From contig NZ_ATWJ01000007.1 in assembly GCF_000421185.1 (NCBI RefSeq), positions 124,001 through 188,000 on the forward strand: 64,000 nucleotides of DNA. Reading direction: 5' to 3'. Source of the DNA: Ornithinimicrobium pekingense DSM 21552 (GTDB lineage Bacteria; Actinomycetota; Actinomycetes; Actinomycetales; Dermatophilaceae). The position numbers and the translations under genes were made by a program. This document shows positions 30,871-39,837 of this stretch, in pieces. The stretch's first letter is position 1. The number at the start of each line of letters is the position of its first letter. The notes under the pieces were generated by a model, which did no database searches, was not told the DNA's origin, and saw only the letters and a program-made list of their open reading frames with translations.

Positions 30871-31730
30871 GCGCGACGATCCTCGACGGCAAGGCCGTCC
30901 TGGCGACGATCAAGGACGAGCTGCGGGCGCGGCTGGCGGTCCTCGCGGAGCAGGGGGTCGTGCCCGGGCTGGGCACCGTGCTCGTCGGCGAGGACCCCGC
31001 CAGCAGCTGGTACGTCGGGGCCAAGCACCGCGACTGCGCCGAGATCGGCATCGCCAGCCTGCGCCACGACCTGCCCGCGGACAGCTCGCTGGAGGAGGTG
31101 CTCGCCGTCGTCGACCGGCTCAACGCCGACCCGGCGTGCACGGCCTTCCTCGTGCAGCAGCCGACCGGGCTGGACGAGTTCGCGATCCTCTCGCGCGTCG
31201 ACCCGGCGAAGGACGTCGACGGCCTGCACCCGGTCAACCTCGGGTGCCTGGTCATGAACGAGCCCGCCCCGCTGCCGTGCACCCCGGTGGGCGTGGTCGA
31301 GCTCCTGCGCCGGTATGACGTGCCGCTCGCCGGGGCCGAGGTCGTCATCGTCGGCCGCGGCCTGACGGTCGGCCGTCCGCTGGGGCTCATCCTGACGCGC
31401 CGCTCGGAGAACGCGACCGTCACCCTGTGCCACACCGGAACCCGTGACCTGGCCGCCCACACCCGTGGCGCCGACGTCGTCGTGTCCGCGGCAGGGGTGC
31501 CTGACCTCATCACGCCCGACATGGTCCGCCCCGGCGCCGCCGTGGTGGACGTCGGCGTCGCCCGGCGCGACGGCAGGATCGCCGGCGACGTGCACCCCGA
31601 CGTGGCCGAGGTGGCCGGCTGGCTCTCGCCGAACCCTGGTGGCGCGGGCCCGATGACCAGGGCGATGCTGCTGAGCAACGTCGTGGCGGCCGCCGAGCGG
31701 GCGGCCGGGGTGCCGGTCGCGCCGGCGTGA
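30867..31730 (+). CDS. folD: FolD, methylene-THF dehydrogenase/cyclohydrolase
   Basis: Interconverts 5,10-methylene-THF and 10-formyl-THF with NADP, supplying PurN and PurH. The 287 residues show the catalytic Tyr49/Lys53 segment [16 protein letters not shown], a [11 protein letters not shown] loop, [10 protein letters not shown], the dinucleotide motif [16 protein letters not shown] and the end [15 protein letters not shown] (PGGVGPMT in most orthologues). It overlaps the ACT-domain gene upstream and the DUF3017 gene downstream. Confidence 0.95.
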   Translation: MSATILDGKAVLATIKDELRARLAVLAEQGVVPGLGTVLVGEDPASSWYVGAKHRDCAEIGIASLRHDLPADSSLEEVLAVVDRLNADPACTAFLVQQPTGLDEFAILSRVDPAKDVDGLHPVNLGCLVMNEPAPLPCTPVGVVELLRRYDVPLAGAEVVIVGRGLTVGRPLGLILTRRSENATVTLCHTGTRDLAAHTRGADVVVSAAGVPDLITPDMVRPGAAVVDVGVARRDGRIAGDVHPDVAEVAGWLSPNPGGAGPMTRAMLLSNVVAAAERAAGVPVAPA

Positions 31731-32056
31731 GCGACGGCGCGCACCCCCCGAGCCCCTACGACGACGACCCGGAGGCGGAGCTGCGGGCCGCCAGCCCGCG
31801 CCAGCCGCTCGGGCTGTGGTGGGTGGGCGTCGTCGGCCTCGGTGTCGCCGGCGTGCTGCTGGTCACCGAGAACCTCCGGGCCTACGGCTACGCCCTGGGC
31901 GCGACGATGGGCGTGCTCGCCGTGCTGCGCGCCGTGCTGCCGGAGTCGCGTGCCGGCGGGCTGGCGGTGCGCGGGCGATGGGTGGACGCCGGTATCATGG
32001 CGCTGCTGGGCGCCGCGGTCGCGGTCCTGGCCGGCACCCTGCGGCTGGTCGGGTAG
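31727..32056 (+). CDS. DUF3017 membrane protein
   Basis: A 109-residue protein with a Pro/Asp-rich cytoplasmic N-terminus (about 1-25) and three predicted helices (about 29-47, 52-68 and 86-107). DUF3017 proteins are found almost only in actinobacteria, typically right after folD as here, and have no known role. The GTG start overlaps the folD stop by four bases. Confidence 0.85.
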   Translation: MSDGAHPPSPYDDDPEAELRAASPRQPLGLWWVGVVGLGVAGVLLVTENLRAYGYALGATMGVLAVLRAVLPESRAGGLAVRGRWVDAGIMALLGAAVAVLAGTLRLVG

Positions 32057-32086
32057 GAGCGGCGCCAGGACCAGGACCAGGACGAG

Positions 32087-32119
32087 GACGGGCCCCCTCC
32101 CGGTGGGAGGGGGCCCGTC
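32087..32119. terminator. Bidirectional terminator between DUF3017 and mdh
   Basis: A perfect 15-bp stem (32087-32101 with 32105-32119) with a three-base loop. It lies between two convergent genes and can stop both. Confidence 0.9.
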
Positions 32120-32140
32120 GCGCTCGGGAGGTGGGCGGTG

Positions 32141-33130
32141 TCAGCCGATCAGCCCGAGCTTGGTCACGGCGTCGCGCTCCTCGGCCAGCTCGGCGACGGA
32201 GGCGTCGATCCGGGCGCGGGAGAAGTCGTCGATCTCAAGGCCCTGGACGATCTCGTAGCCACCGCCGGCGGTGGTCACGGGGAAGGAGCTGATCAGGCCC
32301 TCGGCCACGCCGTAGGAGCCGTCGGAACGCACGGCCATCGACACCCAGTCGTCCTGGGCGGAGCCGAGCAGCCAGTCGCGGGTGTGGTCGATGGTGGCGG
32401 AGGCCGCCGAGGCGGCGGAGGAGGAGCCGCGTGCCTCGATGATCGCCGCGCCGCGCTTGGCGACCGTCGGGATGAAGGTGTTCTCCAGCCAGCTCTGGTC
32501 ACCCACGGCCTCGGCGGCGTTGCGCCCGCCCACCTCGGCGTGGAACAGGTCGGGGTACTGGGTGGCGGAGTGGTTGCCCCAGATGGTCATGCGACGGATG
32601 TCGGTGACCGGAGCACCCACCTTGGCGGCCAGCTGGGCGATGGCGCGGTTGTGGTCCAGGCGCGTCAGGGCCGAGAACCGCTCGGTGGGGATGTCGGGGG
32701 CGTTGCTCATCGCGATCAGCGCGTTGGTGTTGGCCGGGTTGCCGGTCACCGTGATGCGGACGTCGTCGGCCGCGTGGTCGTTCAGCGCCCGGCCCTGGGC
32801 GGTGAAGATCGCGCCGTTGGCCTCCAGCAGGTCGCCGCGCTCCATACCCTTGGTGCGCGGGCGCGCGCCGACGAGCAGCGCGACGTTGGCGCCGTCGAAG
32901 ACGACGTCGGGGTCGTCGCCGATCTGGACGCCGGCCAGCGCGGGGAAGGCGCAGTCGTCGAGCTCCATGACGACTCCCTCGAGGGCCTTGAGGGCCGGGG
33001 TGATCTCCAGCAGCCGCAGCTCGACGGGGGTGTCCTTGCCCAGCAGCTCTCCGGAGGCGATCCGGAAGAGGAGGCTGTAGCCGATCTGGCCGGCGGCGCC
33101 GGTGACGGCGACCTTGACAGGAGTGCTCAT
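32141..33130 (-). CDS. mdh: Malate dehydrogenase
   Basis: Oxidises malate to oxaloacetate with NAD in the TCA cycle. A 329-residue protein of the cytosolic-type MDH group, with the dinucleotide loop [12 protein letters not shown] (9-20), substrate-binding arginines in [20 protein letters not shown], and the catalytic His in [12 protein letters not shown] (about 189). A possible -10 (TAGCGT, minus strand 33210-33215) and a GAAGGG ribosome binding site precede the ATG, giving a leader of about 73 bases, unlike the leaderless neighbours. Confidence 0.96.
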   Translation of the reverse strand: MSTPVKVAVTGAAGQIGYSLLFRIASGELLGKDTPVELRLLEITPALKALEGVVMELDDCAFPALAGVQIGDDPDVVFDGANVALLVGARPRTKGMERGDLLEANGAIFTAQGRALNDHAADDVRITVTGNPANTNALIAMSNAPDIPTERFSALTRLDHNRAIAQLAAKVGAPVTDIRRMTIWGNHSATQYPDLFHAEVGGRNAAEAVGDQSWLENTFIPTVAKRGAAIIEARGSSSAASAASATIDHTRDWLLGSAQDDWVSMAVRSDGSYGVAEGLISSFPVTTAGGGYEIVQGLEIDDFSRARIDASVAELAEERDAVTKLGLIG

Positions 33131-33385
33131 GTGGGGGTGCCCTTCGTTCGGGGACTGGGTCTCGGCAGACCGCAGGGCTCGTCGGTCGGGTCCCGTCTGC
33201 CGTTGCCCGACGCTAGCACCGCCGTGGCACCGGGCAGGAGCCGGTCCGGCCGCGGGGCCGTGCGCGTGCGCAGCCAGGGTGGCACGGCCTCGACGGCGCG
33301 ACTAACGTGACCGGCAGACCAGACCGGGACGCCGCGGGCGCAACGCACTGCCCCGCCCCGCTGGTGCGAGGGAAAGGCTGGGACC

Positions 33386-33760
33386 GTGGGATTCTTCGAC
33401 AAGGTCAGGGACGTGCTCACGACCTCCGACGCCGAGCGCGCGCGCACCGCGCAGGGGCGCGACGCCGCCGGCACGTCGGAGGCGCAGGCAGCCGGCCACG
33501 CTGCGGCGCAGGCCACCGAGGCCGCGCCGCAGGCGTCCGGGGAGCAGGACGGGCCCGCGGGCGCCGGAGCCGACGCCGGGAGCGGCAGCACGGCGTCGCA
33601 GCCGACGACCTACCGGACGCACACGGTGCGGCACGGTGACACCCTCGCCGGCATCGCCGAGCACCACGGCGTCGACGCGGCCGCGATGGCCGAGCTGAAC
33701 CGGATCGACAACCCCGACCTGATCTACCCGGGCCAGGTGCTCCGGGTGCCGCCCGCCTGA
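33386..33760 (+). CDS. LysM-domain protein
   Basis: A 124-residue protein ending in one LysM domain (about 77-122, HTVRHGDTLAGIAEHHGVDAA through YPGQVLRVPPA), a peptidoglycan-binding module. The N-terminal part is an Ala/Gln/Gly-rich linker after MGFFDKVRDVLTTSDAERAR. No signal peptide or transmembrane helix is seen, so how it would reach the wall is unclear; similar BON/LysM-type proteins are known in the cytoplasm. The GTG follows GAGGGAAAGG by about eight bases. Confidence 0.8.
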   Translation: MGFFDKVRDVLTTSDAERARTAQGRDAAGTSEAQAAGHAAAQATEAAPQASGEQDGPAGAGADAGSGSTASQPTTYRTHTVRHGDTLAGIAEHHGVDAAAMAELNRIDNPDLIYPGQVLRVPPA

Positions 33761-33798
33761 CCTGCGCCGCACGACCCGCGTCGGCCGGGGGCGGGCGG

Positions 33799-33804
33799 TA
33801 GTGT
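33799..33804 (+). promoter_or_regulatory. -10 element for the 2H phosphoesterase gene
   Basis: TAGTGT ends seven bases before the GTG at 33812 and decides that start over an upstream GTG at 33803. Confidence 0.5.
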
Positions 33805-33811
33805 GGCGCGG

Positions 33812-34366
33812 GTGACCCGTCCCGGCCAGGTCGACTCACCGGCACCGACGGCGTCCCCCGTCGTGGGGGTGGCGCTGCCGGTGCCCGAGCCGTGGGGCGG
33901 CTACCTGCAGCAGCTGCGGGTGGCCTACGGCGAGGACCGGGCCCAGCACATCCCCACCCACATCACCCTCATGCCGCCCACCCCCGTCGCGGCGGACCAG
34001 GTCGAGCCGCTGCGCCGGCACCTGGCCGAGGTGGCCGCCGGCCACGCCCGTTTTGAGGTGCTGCTGCGCGGTACCGGCACCTTCCGCCCGGTCTCCGACG
34101 TCGTCTACGTGCAGGTCGCGCAGGGCGTCTCCAGCTGCGAGCGGCTCGAGCGGGCCGTCCGCGGCGGGCCGGTCAGCCGGGACCTGGAGTTCCCCTACCA
34201 CCCGCACGTGACCGTCGCCCACGACCGGCCCGGTCACGTGCTCGACCGGGCGTTCTCCGACCTGGAGGCCTTCACCTGCGCCTTCACGGCCGCGGCCTTC
34301 CGCCTCTACCTGCACACCGGTGACGGGGTATGGCGTGTGGAGGAGGAGTTCACGCTCTCGGAGTGA
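33812..34366 (+). CDS. 2'-5' RNA ligase / 2H phosphoesterase family protein
   Basis: A 184-residue member of the 2H phosphoesterase superfamily (LigT-like), which opens 2',3'-cyclic phosphates or similar esters. Both HxT signatures are present: HIT at His50-Thr52 (PTHITLMPP) and HVT at His132-Thr134 (YHPHVTVAHD). The real substrate cannot be told from sequence; family members process tRNA ends, ADP-ribose cyclic phosphates or oligoadenylates. It stands alone in its own promoter unit. Confidence 0.85.
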   Translation: MTRPGQVDSPAPTASPVVGVALPVPEPWGGYLQQLRVAYGEDRAQHIPTHITLMPPTPVAADQVEPLRRHLAEVAAGHARFEVLLRGTGTFRPVSDVVYVQVAQGVSSCERLERAVRGGPVSRDLEFPYHPHVTVAHDRPGHVLDRAFSDLEAFTCAFTAAAFRLYLHTGDGVWRVEEEFTLSE

Positions 34367-34411
34367 CCCGGTGCCATCCGCGCCGGGGCACGGTCGAGCC
34401 GGCGGCGGCGC

Positions 34412-35566
34412 TCAGGCGACCGAGACGGCGGCCGCGCCCATCGCGGTGGCGTAGTGGTCGACCAGCTGGTCCACCAGCGCCGGCCAGGAGCGCTCGACCA
34501 CCCTGCGGCGGGCCTCCCGCCCCATCGCACCGCGCTGCGCCGCGGCTCCGGGAGCCACGAGCGGGCGCACGGCGGCGGCGAGGGCACCGGGGGCGTCCGG
34601 GTCGAACAGCTGGCCCGTGACGCCCACCTCGACCAGGTCCAGCGGCCCGCCGCGGGCCGGCGCGACGACGGGCAGGCCGGCCGCGGCCGCCTCCTGCAGG
34701 GTCTGGCCGAAGGTCTCGCGCGTGCCGGTGTGCACGAACAGGTCGAAGGCGCCGTAGGCGCGGGCCAGGTCCAGGCCCTCCTGGCGGCCGAGGAAGGCGG
34801 CTCCCGGCAGCTGGCTCTCGAGCAGCTCGCGGCTGGGGCCCTCGCCGACCAGCACCAGCCGGGTGCCCGGCACCCGCGCGAGCTCGACGAGGCGGTGCAG
34901 CTCCTTCTCCGGGGCCAGGCGACCGACGTAGCCCAGCAGCACCTCCCCGTGCGGGGCGAGCCGCCGGCGCAGCGCCTGCGTCTGCGGGTCCTCCCGCCGG
35001 TCGGGGTGGAACAGGTCGGCGTCCACGCCCCGGCCCCACAGCGCCACCCGCGGCACGTCGTTGGCGCGCAGGTCGTGCAGCGCTGCCGTGGACGGCGCCA
35101 GCGTCAGGTCGGCCTGCTGGTGGATCCTGCGGATCCAGCGCCAGGCGGCCCGGGCCGTCAGGTTGCCGGCGGGGCCCGAGTGCTGACGGATGTAGGACGG
35201 CATGTCGGTCTGGTAGACCGCCACCGACGGGATGCCCAGGGCGCGGGCGGCCGTCAGGCCGCGGACCCCCAGGACGAACGGGGAGGCCACGTGCATCACG
35301 TCCGGGCGGAAACGGTGCAGCACCGTCTCGATCTCGTAGGAGGGCAGGCCCACGCGGAACTGGCGCACCGGCACGCTCGTCACCGAGTGCACGGGGTAGC
35401 CGGCGTAGCGCTCCGGCGTCATCGTCGGGCTCCACGGGCTGGTGCCCGGTGCGATGACGAGGGCGTCGTGCCCGCGGGCCCGCAGGTTCTCCAGGACCTT
35501 GCAGACGCTGGTGGTGACGCCGTTGAGGGCGGGCAGGAAGGACTCGGTGACGATCACGACGCGCAC
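34412..35566 (-). CDS. GDP-mannose-dependent alpha-mannosyltransferase (MgtA-like GT4)
   Basis: A 384-residue GT-B glycosyltransferase of family GT4. The N-terminal acceptor domain has TESFLPALNGVTTSV and YQTDMPSYIRQH; the C-terminal donor domain has YVGRLAPEKELHRL, LVGEGPSR and the E-x7-E motif in ETFGQTLQE. It is closest in pattern to mycobacterial MgtA/PimB-type enzymes that add mannose from GDP-Man to glycolipid acceptors in the cytoplasmic leaflet. The next minus-strand gene upstream makes GDP-mannose, which supports the donor assignment. The acceptor is inference. Confidence 0.85.
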   Translation of the reverse strand: MRVVIVTESFLPALNGVTTSVCKVLENLRARGHDALVIAPGTSPWSPTMTPERYAGYPVHSVTSVPVRQFRVGLPSYEIETVLHRFRPDVMHVASPFVLGVRGLTAARALGIPSVAVYQTDMPSYIRQHSGPAGNLTARAAWRWIRRIHQQADLTLAPSTAALHDLRANDVPRVALWGRGVDADLFHPDRREDPQTQALRRRLAPHGEVLLGYVGRLAPEKELHRLVELARVPGTRLVLVGEGPSRELLESQLPGAAFLGRQEGLDLARAYGAFDLFVHTGTRETFGQTLQEAAAAGLPVVAPARGGPLDLVEVGVTGQLFDPDAPGALAAAVRPLVAPGAAAQRGAMGREARRRVVERSWPALVDQLVDHYATAMGAAAVSVA

Positions 35567-35730
35567 GTGACCCAGGGTGGCCCGGTCGGGTGTGGGTGCG
35601 GCGACGCCCCGGGGTGCGTCCGGTGAGCGGGGGGTGACGAGCGGGTGACCGAGGCCGTCCCGCAGGCGTCGGCCGACCCCGGCCGCCCGGGGAGCGGCAG
35701 GCGGGGCCTGGTGACGGGGGGCGTGCCGGC

Positions 35731-36843
35731 TCAGGTCAGGTCCTCCCGTCCGAGGCGCTGCAGCGTGGCCACGACGCCCTTGACGTCCTGGCAGTGCGCG
35801 CGCGTGGTCACCAGGACCGCGTCAGGGGTGTCGACCACGACCACGTCGTCCACCCCGAGCGTCACGACGGTCCGCCCGCCGTGCGCCGCCACCAGGCCCG
35901 TCGACCCCTCGTTGACGACGAGCCGCCGGTCGCCGAGGACCTTGAGGGCCTCGTCCTGCCCGGTCCGGGCGAGCAGGGTGGCCAGCGAGGCGAAGTCGCC
36001 GACGTCGTCCCAGGCGAAGGGTGCCGGCACGACCGCGACGCGACCGGCCCGGGCGGCGGGCTCGGCCACCGCGTGGTCGATCGAGATGCGCGGCAGCGAG
36101 CCCCACCGTTGCTCGATCGACGGGGGGTCCGCCGCGATGCGGCGCAGCTCGCGCACCATGTCCGGGTGAGCGGCCTCCAGCAGCTCCAGCAGCACCGCGG
36201 CGCGCACGACGAACATGCCGGCGTTCCACAGGTGGTCACCCGTCTCCAGGTAGCGGCGTGCCGTCTGCGCGTCCGGCTTCTCCACGAAGGCGTCCGTGTG
36301 CCGGGCGTCAGGGGCGCCGGGGACCCGCCGCGCATCACCGACCCGGATGTAGCCGAACCCCGTCGCGGGGTAGGTGGGGGAGATGCCCAGCGTGACCAGC
36401 GAGCCCGTCCGGGCGACGTGCACGGCCTGACGGACCCGGTCGGCGAAGACGTCCAGGTCGCCGATCACGTGGTCGGCCGCGAAGGAGCCCAGCACCGCGT
36501 CGGGGTCGCGCCGCTCGAGCACGGCGGCCGCCAGCCCGACCGCCGGCATGGAGTCGCGCGGCGACGGCTCGACGAGCAGGTCCGCCGCGGCGATGTCCGG
36601 CAGCTGGGCGCGGACGGCGTCGGCGTGCCGGGCCCCGGTCACCACCACGACGCGGTCACCGACCAGCGGCCGCAGCCGGTCGACGGTGGCCTGCAGCAGA
36701 GAACGACCGCCGCCCGTGAGGTCGTGCAGGAACTTGGGTGCCGAGGCGCGGGACAGCGGCCACAGACGGGTGCCCACACCACCGGCCGGGATGACAGCGG
36801 TGACGTCGCTCAGCTCGCTCGCGTCCTCGTCCGGTGGTGCCAC
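35731..36843 (-). CDS. manC: Mannose-1-phosphate guanylyltransferase
   Basis: Makes GDP-mannose from mannose-1-phosphate and GTP. A 370-residue nucleotidyltransferase with the pyrophosphorylase motif [14 protein letters not shown] (about 19-32), [10 protein letters not shown] and FVEKP (about 190). It lacks the C-terminal isomerase cupin of bifunctional ManC/AlgA. The GTG start lies seven bases after a TAGACT -10 element. Its product would feed the mannosyltransferase downstream, about 164 bases away in a stretch where I see no feature. Confidence 0.92.
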   Translation of the reverse strand: MAPPDEDASELSDVTAVIPAGGVGTRLWPLSRASAPKFLHDLTGGGRSLLQATVDRLRPLVGDRVVVVTGARHADAVRAQLPDIAAADLLVEPSPRDSMPAVGLAAAVLERRDPDAVLGSFAADHVIGDLDVFADRVRQAVHVARTGSLVTLGISPTYPATGFGYIRVGDARRVPGAPDARHTDAFVEKPDAQTARRYLETGDHLWNAGMFVVRAAVLLELLEAAHPDMVRELRRIAADPPSIEQRWGSLPRISIDHAVAEPAARAGRVAVVPAPFAWDDVGDFASLATLLARTGQDEALKVLGDRRLVVNEGSTGLVAAHGGRTVVTLGVDDVVVVDTPDAVLVTTRAHCQDVKGVVATLQRLGREDLT

Positions 36844-36850
36844 ACGGTCC

Positions 36851-36860
36851 AGTCTAAGGT
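36851..36860. promoter_or_regulatory. Overlapping divergent -10 elements for manC and pyrD
   Basis: The ten bases AGTCTAAGGT read as TAAGGT (36855-36860) toward pyrD and as TAGACT on the other strand (36851-36856) toward manC. The two hexamers share the central TA. Each ends seven bases before its start codon. Confidence 0.6.
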
Positions 36861-36867
36861 TGGCGCC

Positions 36868-38025
36868 ATGGCCTCGTCCCCCGACGCGCTGACCTCGGCG
36901 AACACCGCAGGAACCCGGCTGCGCCGTGCGGCGCGCGAGGCGGCCGGCACGGCCTACGCCGACGTCGCGGCGCCCCTGCTGTGGCGCCTGGACGCCGAGA
37001 CGGCCCACCACGGAGCCGTCGTCGCCGCCCAGCTGCTGGGCGCCCGGTCACCCGGGCGGGCGCTGGCCGTCCTCGGCGGGTATGCCGTGGGGCCGGTGGA
37101 CGGGCCGCGCGAGCCGGTGGAGCTGCTCGGGCTGCGCTTCCCGCACCGCATCGGCCTGGCCGCCGGCATGGACAAGGACGGCCGGGGCGTGGCCACCTGG
37201 GGCGCCCTGGGCCTCGGGCACGTCGAGCTCGGCACGGTCACCGCCCGCCCGCAGCCGGGCAACCCCCGTCCCCGGTTGTTCCGGCTGCCGGAGAGCCGCG
37301 CGGTGGTCAACCGCATGGGCTTCAACAACCAGGGCGTCCACGCGCTCGCGGCCCGGCTCCGCCTGGCACGGGAGCAGGGTCTGGTGCGGATCCCCGTCGG
37401 GGTCAGCATCGGCAAGAGCAAGGTCACGCCCGTGGAGGAGGCGGTCGGCGACTACCTGGAGTCGGTGGCGGCGCTCGAGGGCCTGGCGGACTACCTCGCC
37501 GTCAACGTCTCCAGCCCCAACACCCCCGGGCTGCGCTCGCTCCAGGACGCCGGGCCGCTGACCGAGCTGCTCGACGCGGTCGTCGCCGCGGCAGGTGCGA
37601 CACCGGTGCTGGTCAAGCTCGCGCCCGACCTGACCGACGACGCCCTCGACGAGGCGCTCGAGGTGGCGCTGGCCGCGGGTGCGGGCGGGGTGATCGCCAC
37701 CAACACGACGCTGTCGCGCGAGGGCGTGGCTCCGCGGGAGCGGACGCGCGCGGACGCCGAGGCCGGTGGCCTCTCCGGGGCCCCGCTGACGCTCCGCGCC
37801 CGGGAGGTGGTCGCGCACGTCGCCTCCCGCACCGACCTGCCCGTCATCGGCGTCGGCGGCGTGATGAGCGGAGCCGACGCCCGTGCGCTCGTCGACGCCG
37901 GAGCCAGCCTGGTGCAGCTGTGGACCGGCCTGGTCTACGCCGGCCCGACGCTCGTCGCGGACGCGGTGGAGGCCACGGCGGCAGGCGTCGGAAGGGGTCG
38001 CAGCTCGCCCGCACGGGAGCAGTAG
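36868..38025 (+). CDS. pyrD: Quinone-dependent dihydroorotate dehydrogenase (class 2)
   Basis: Oxidises dihydroorotate to orotate in pyrimidine synthesis, passing electrons to quinone at the membrane. A 385-residue FMN barrel with [39 protein letters not shown] and the catalytic-serine segment [11 protein letters not shown]. The N-terminal helical extension (about 20-60) is the membrane-associating part that marks class 2. The stop codon lies in the -10 element of the next gene. Confidence 0.96.
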   Translation: MASSPDALTSANTAGTRLRRAAREAAGTAYADVAAPLLWRLDAETAHHGAVVAAQLLGARSPGRALAVLGGYAVGPVDGPREPVELLGLRFPHRIGLAAGMDKDGRGVATWGALGLGHVELGTVTARPQPGNPRPRLFRLPESRAVVNRMGFNNQGVHALAARLRLAREQGLVRIPVGVSIGKSKVTPVEEAVGDYLESVAALEGLADYLAVNVSSPNTPGLRSLQDAGPLTELLDAVVAAAGATPVLVKLAPDLTDDALDEALEVALAAGAGGVIATNTTLSREGVAPRERTRADAEAGGLSGAPLTLRAREVVAHVASRTDLPVIGVGGVMSGADARALVDAGASLVQLWTGLVYAGPTLVADAVEATAAGVGRGRSSPAREQ

Positions 38026-38028
38026 GCT
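38023..38028 (+). promoter_or_regulatory. -10 element for the acyl-CoA mutase large subunit
   Basis: TAGGCT begins with the pyrD stop codon and ends six bases before the mutase ATG. Confidence 0.5.
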
Positions 38029-38034
38029 GCGGGC

Positions 38035-39618
38035 ATGGCTGAGTCGACGACGGAGTCCGGGCTGCCGGTGAGGGCGGTCTACGGGCCGGAGGACCTGGCG
38101 GGCTTCGACCCGCGGACCGCGCTGGGGGAGCCCGGCTCCTACCCCTTCACCCGCGGTGTCTACCCGTCGATGTACACCGGCCGGCCCTGGACCATGCGGC
38201 AGTACGCCGGCTTCGGCACCGCCGCGGAGTCCAACGCCCGCTACAAGGAGCTCGTGGCCAACGGCACGGGTGGTCTGTCGGTCGCCTTCGACCTGCCGAC
38301 GCAGATGGGCTACGACTCCGACCACCCGCTCGCCTCCGGCGAGGTCGGCAAGGTCGGCGTGGCCATCGACTCGGTCGAGGACATGCAGGTGCTCTTCGAC
38401 GGGCTGCCGCTGGACGAGGTCTCGACGTCCATGACGATCAACGCCCCCGCCGCGTCGCTGCTGCTGATGTACCAGCTCGTGGCGGAGGGCAACGGCATAC
38501 CCGCGTCGTCGCTGACCGGCACCATCCAGAACGACGTGCTCAAGGAGTACATCGCCCGCGGCACCTACATCTACCCGCCCGCGGAGTCGCTGCGGCTGAT
38601 CAGCAACATCTTCGCCTACTGCCACGCCGAGATCCCGCGGTGGAACACGATCTCGATCTCCGGCTACCACATGGCCGAGGCGGGGGCCACGCCCGCGCAG
38701 GAGGTCGCCTTCACGCTGGCCAACGCCAAGGCCTACGTGCAGGCCGCCGTCGAGGCCGGGCTGGCCGTCGACGACTTCGCGCCGCGGCTGTCCTTCTTCT
38801 TCGTCGCGCGGACCACGCTGCTGGAGGAGGTCGCCAAGTTCCGCGCGGCCCGCCGCATCTGGGCGCGGATCATGAAGGAGGAGTTCGGGGCGCAGAACCC
38901 GAAGTCGATGATGCTGCGCTTCCACACCCAGACCGCGGGTGTCCAGCTGACCGCGCAGCAGCCCGAGGTCAACCTCGTCCGGGTGGCCCTGCAGGGCCTG
39001 GGCGCCGTGCTCGGCGGGACGCAGTCGCTGCACACCAACTCCTTCGACGAGGCGATCGCGCTGCCGACGGCCAAGGCCGCCCGGCTGGCGCTGCGCACCC
39101 AGCAGGTGCTGGCCCACGAGACCGACGTCACCCGCACGGTCGACCCCTTCGCCGGGTCCTACGTCGTGGAGTCCCTCACCGACGACCTCGAGGGGGCCGT
39201 CCTGGAGCTGATCCAGGCCGTCGACGACCGCGGCGGCGCGGTGCACGCCATCGAGCAGGGTTTTCAGAAGGGGGAGATCGAGCGGTCCGCCTACGCCACC
39301 GCCCTGCAGATCGACTCGGGCGAGCGGGTCGTCGTGGGGCAGAACCGCTACACGGTCGACGAGGAGGAGCACTACGAGCCGCTCCGCGTCGACCCGGCGA
39401 TCGAGGCCCAGCAGGCAGAGCGCCTGTCCCGCCTGCGCTCTCAGCGCGACAACGACGAGGTCGCCCGGCGCCTGGACGAGCTGCGCACGTCCGCCGCGGG
39501 CACCGACAACGTGCTCTTCCCGATGCGCGAGGCGCTGCGGGCCCGCGCGACCGGCGGCGAGGTGGCCGACGCCCTCCGCGAGGTCTGGGGCCAGCACACG
39601 CCGCGCGAGACGTTCTGA
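38035..39618 (+). CDS. Acyl-CoA mutase large subunit (methylmalonyl- or ethylmalonyl-CoA type)
   Basis: A 527-residue TIM-barrel subunit of a B12-dependent acyl-CoA mutase without the B12-binding domain. Active-site residues align with Propionibacterium methylmalonyl-CoA mutase: Tyr57 ([10 protein letters not shown]) for Tyr89, Arg175 ([13 protein letters not shown]) for Arg207, and His212 (SGYHM) for His244, with identical spacings. Tyr and Arg together bind a free carboxylate, so a malonyl-type substrate is expected rather than isobutyryl- or hydroxyisobutyryl-CoA. Methylmalonyl versus ethylmalonyl cannot be settled. The likely partner is the B12-binding protein at 23820. Confidence 0.9.
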   Translation: MAESTTESGLPVRAVYGPEDLAGFDPRTALGEPGSYPFTRGVYPSMYTGRPWTMRQYAGFGTAAESNARYKELVANGTGGLSVAFDLPTQMGYDSDHPLASGEVGKVGVAIDSVEDMQVLFDGLPLDEVSTSMTINAPAASLLLMYQLVAEGNGIPASSLTGTIQNDVLKEYIARGTYIYPPAESLRLISNIFAYCHAEIPRWNTISISGYHMAEAGATPAQEVAFTLANAKAYVQAAVEAGLAVDDFAPRLSFFFVARTTLLEEVAKFRAARRIWARIMKEEFGAQNPKSMMLRFHTQTAGVQLTAQQPEVNLVRVALQGLGAVLGGTQSLHTNSFDEAIALPTAKAARLALRTQQVLAHETDVTRTVDPFAGSYVVESLTDDLEGAVLELIQAVDDRGGAVHAIEQGFQKGEIERSAYATALQIDSGERVVVGQNRYTVDEEEHYEPLRVDPAIEAQQAERLSRLRSQRDNDEVARRLDELRTSAAGTDNVLFPMREALRARATGGEVADALREVWGQHTPRETF

Positions 39619-39837
39619 GCCCGCAGCGCGGCACCGCACGCTGACGGGCGGACGGGCGGACGCCGGCCCGACGCCCTCGGGTGCGGCCTGGGTCGGTTCG
39701 CGGGATGTACCCTGGGTTGTTGTCCGTGCGCCGCGTCACGGGGCCCGCGCGCCGACCCGCACCAGGTCGCGCCCGTGCCCACGACCGTCCGCCACGGCCA
39801 GCCAGACGATCCTTTCGCACCCGACCGACCTCGTGAA

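Noticed and set aside
28539-31595. A 1018-codon minus-strand open frame opposite purH and folD
   Set aside because: Antisense to well-conserved enzymes and to the riboswitch; low-complexity product.
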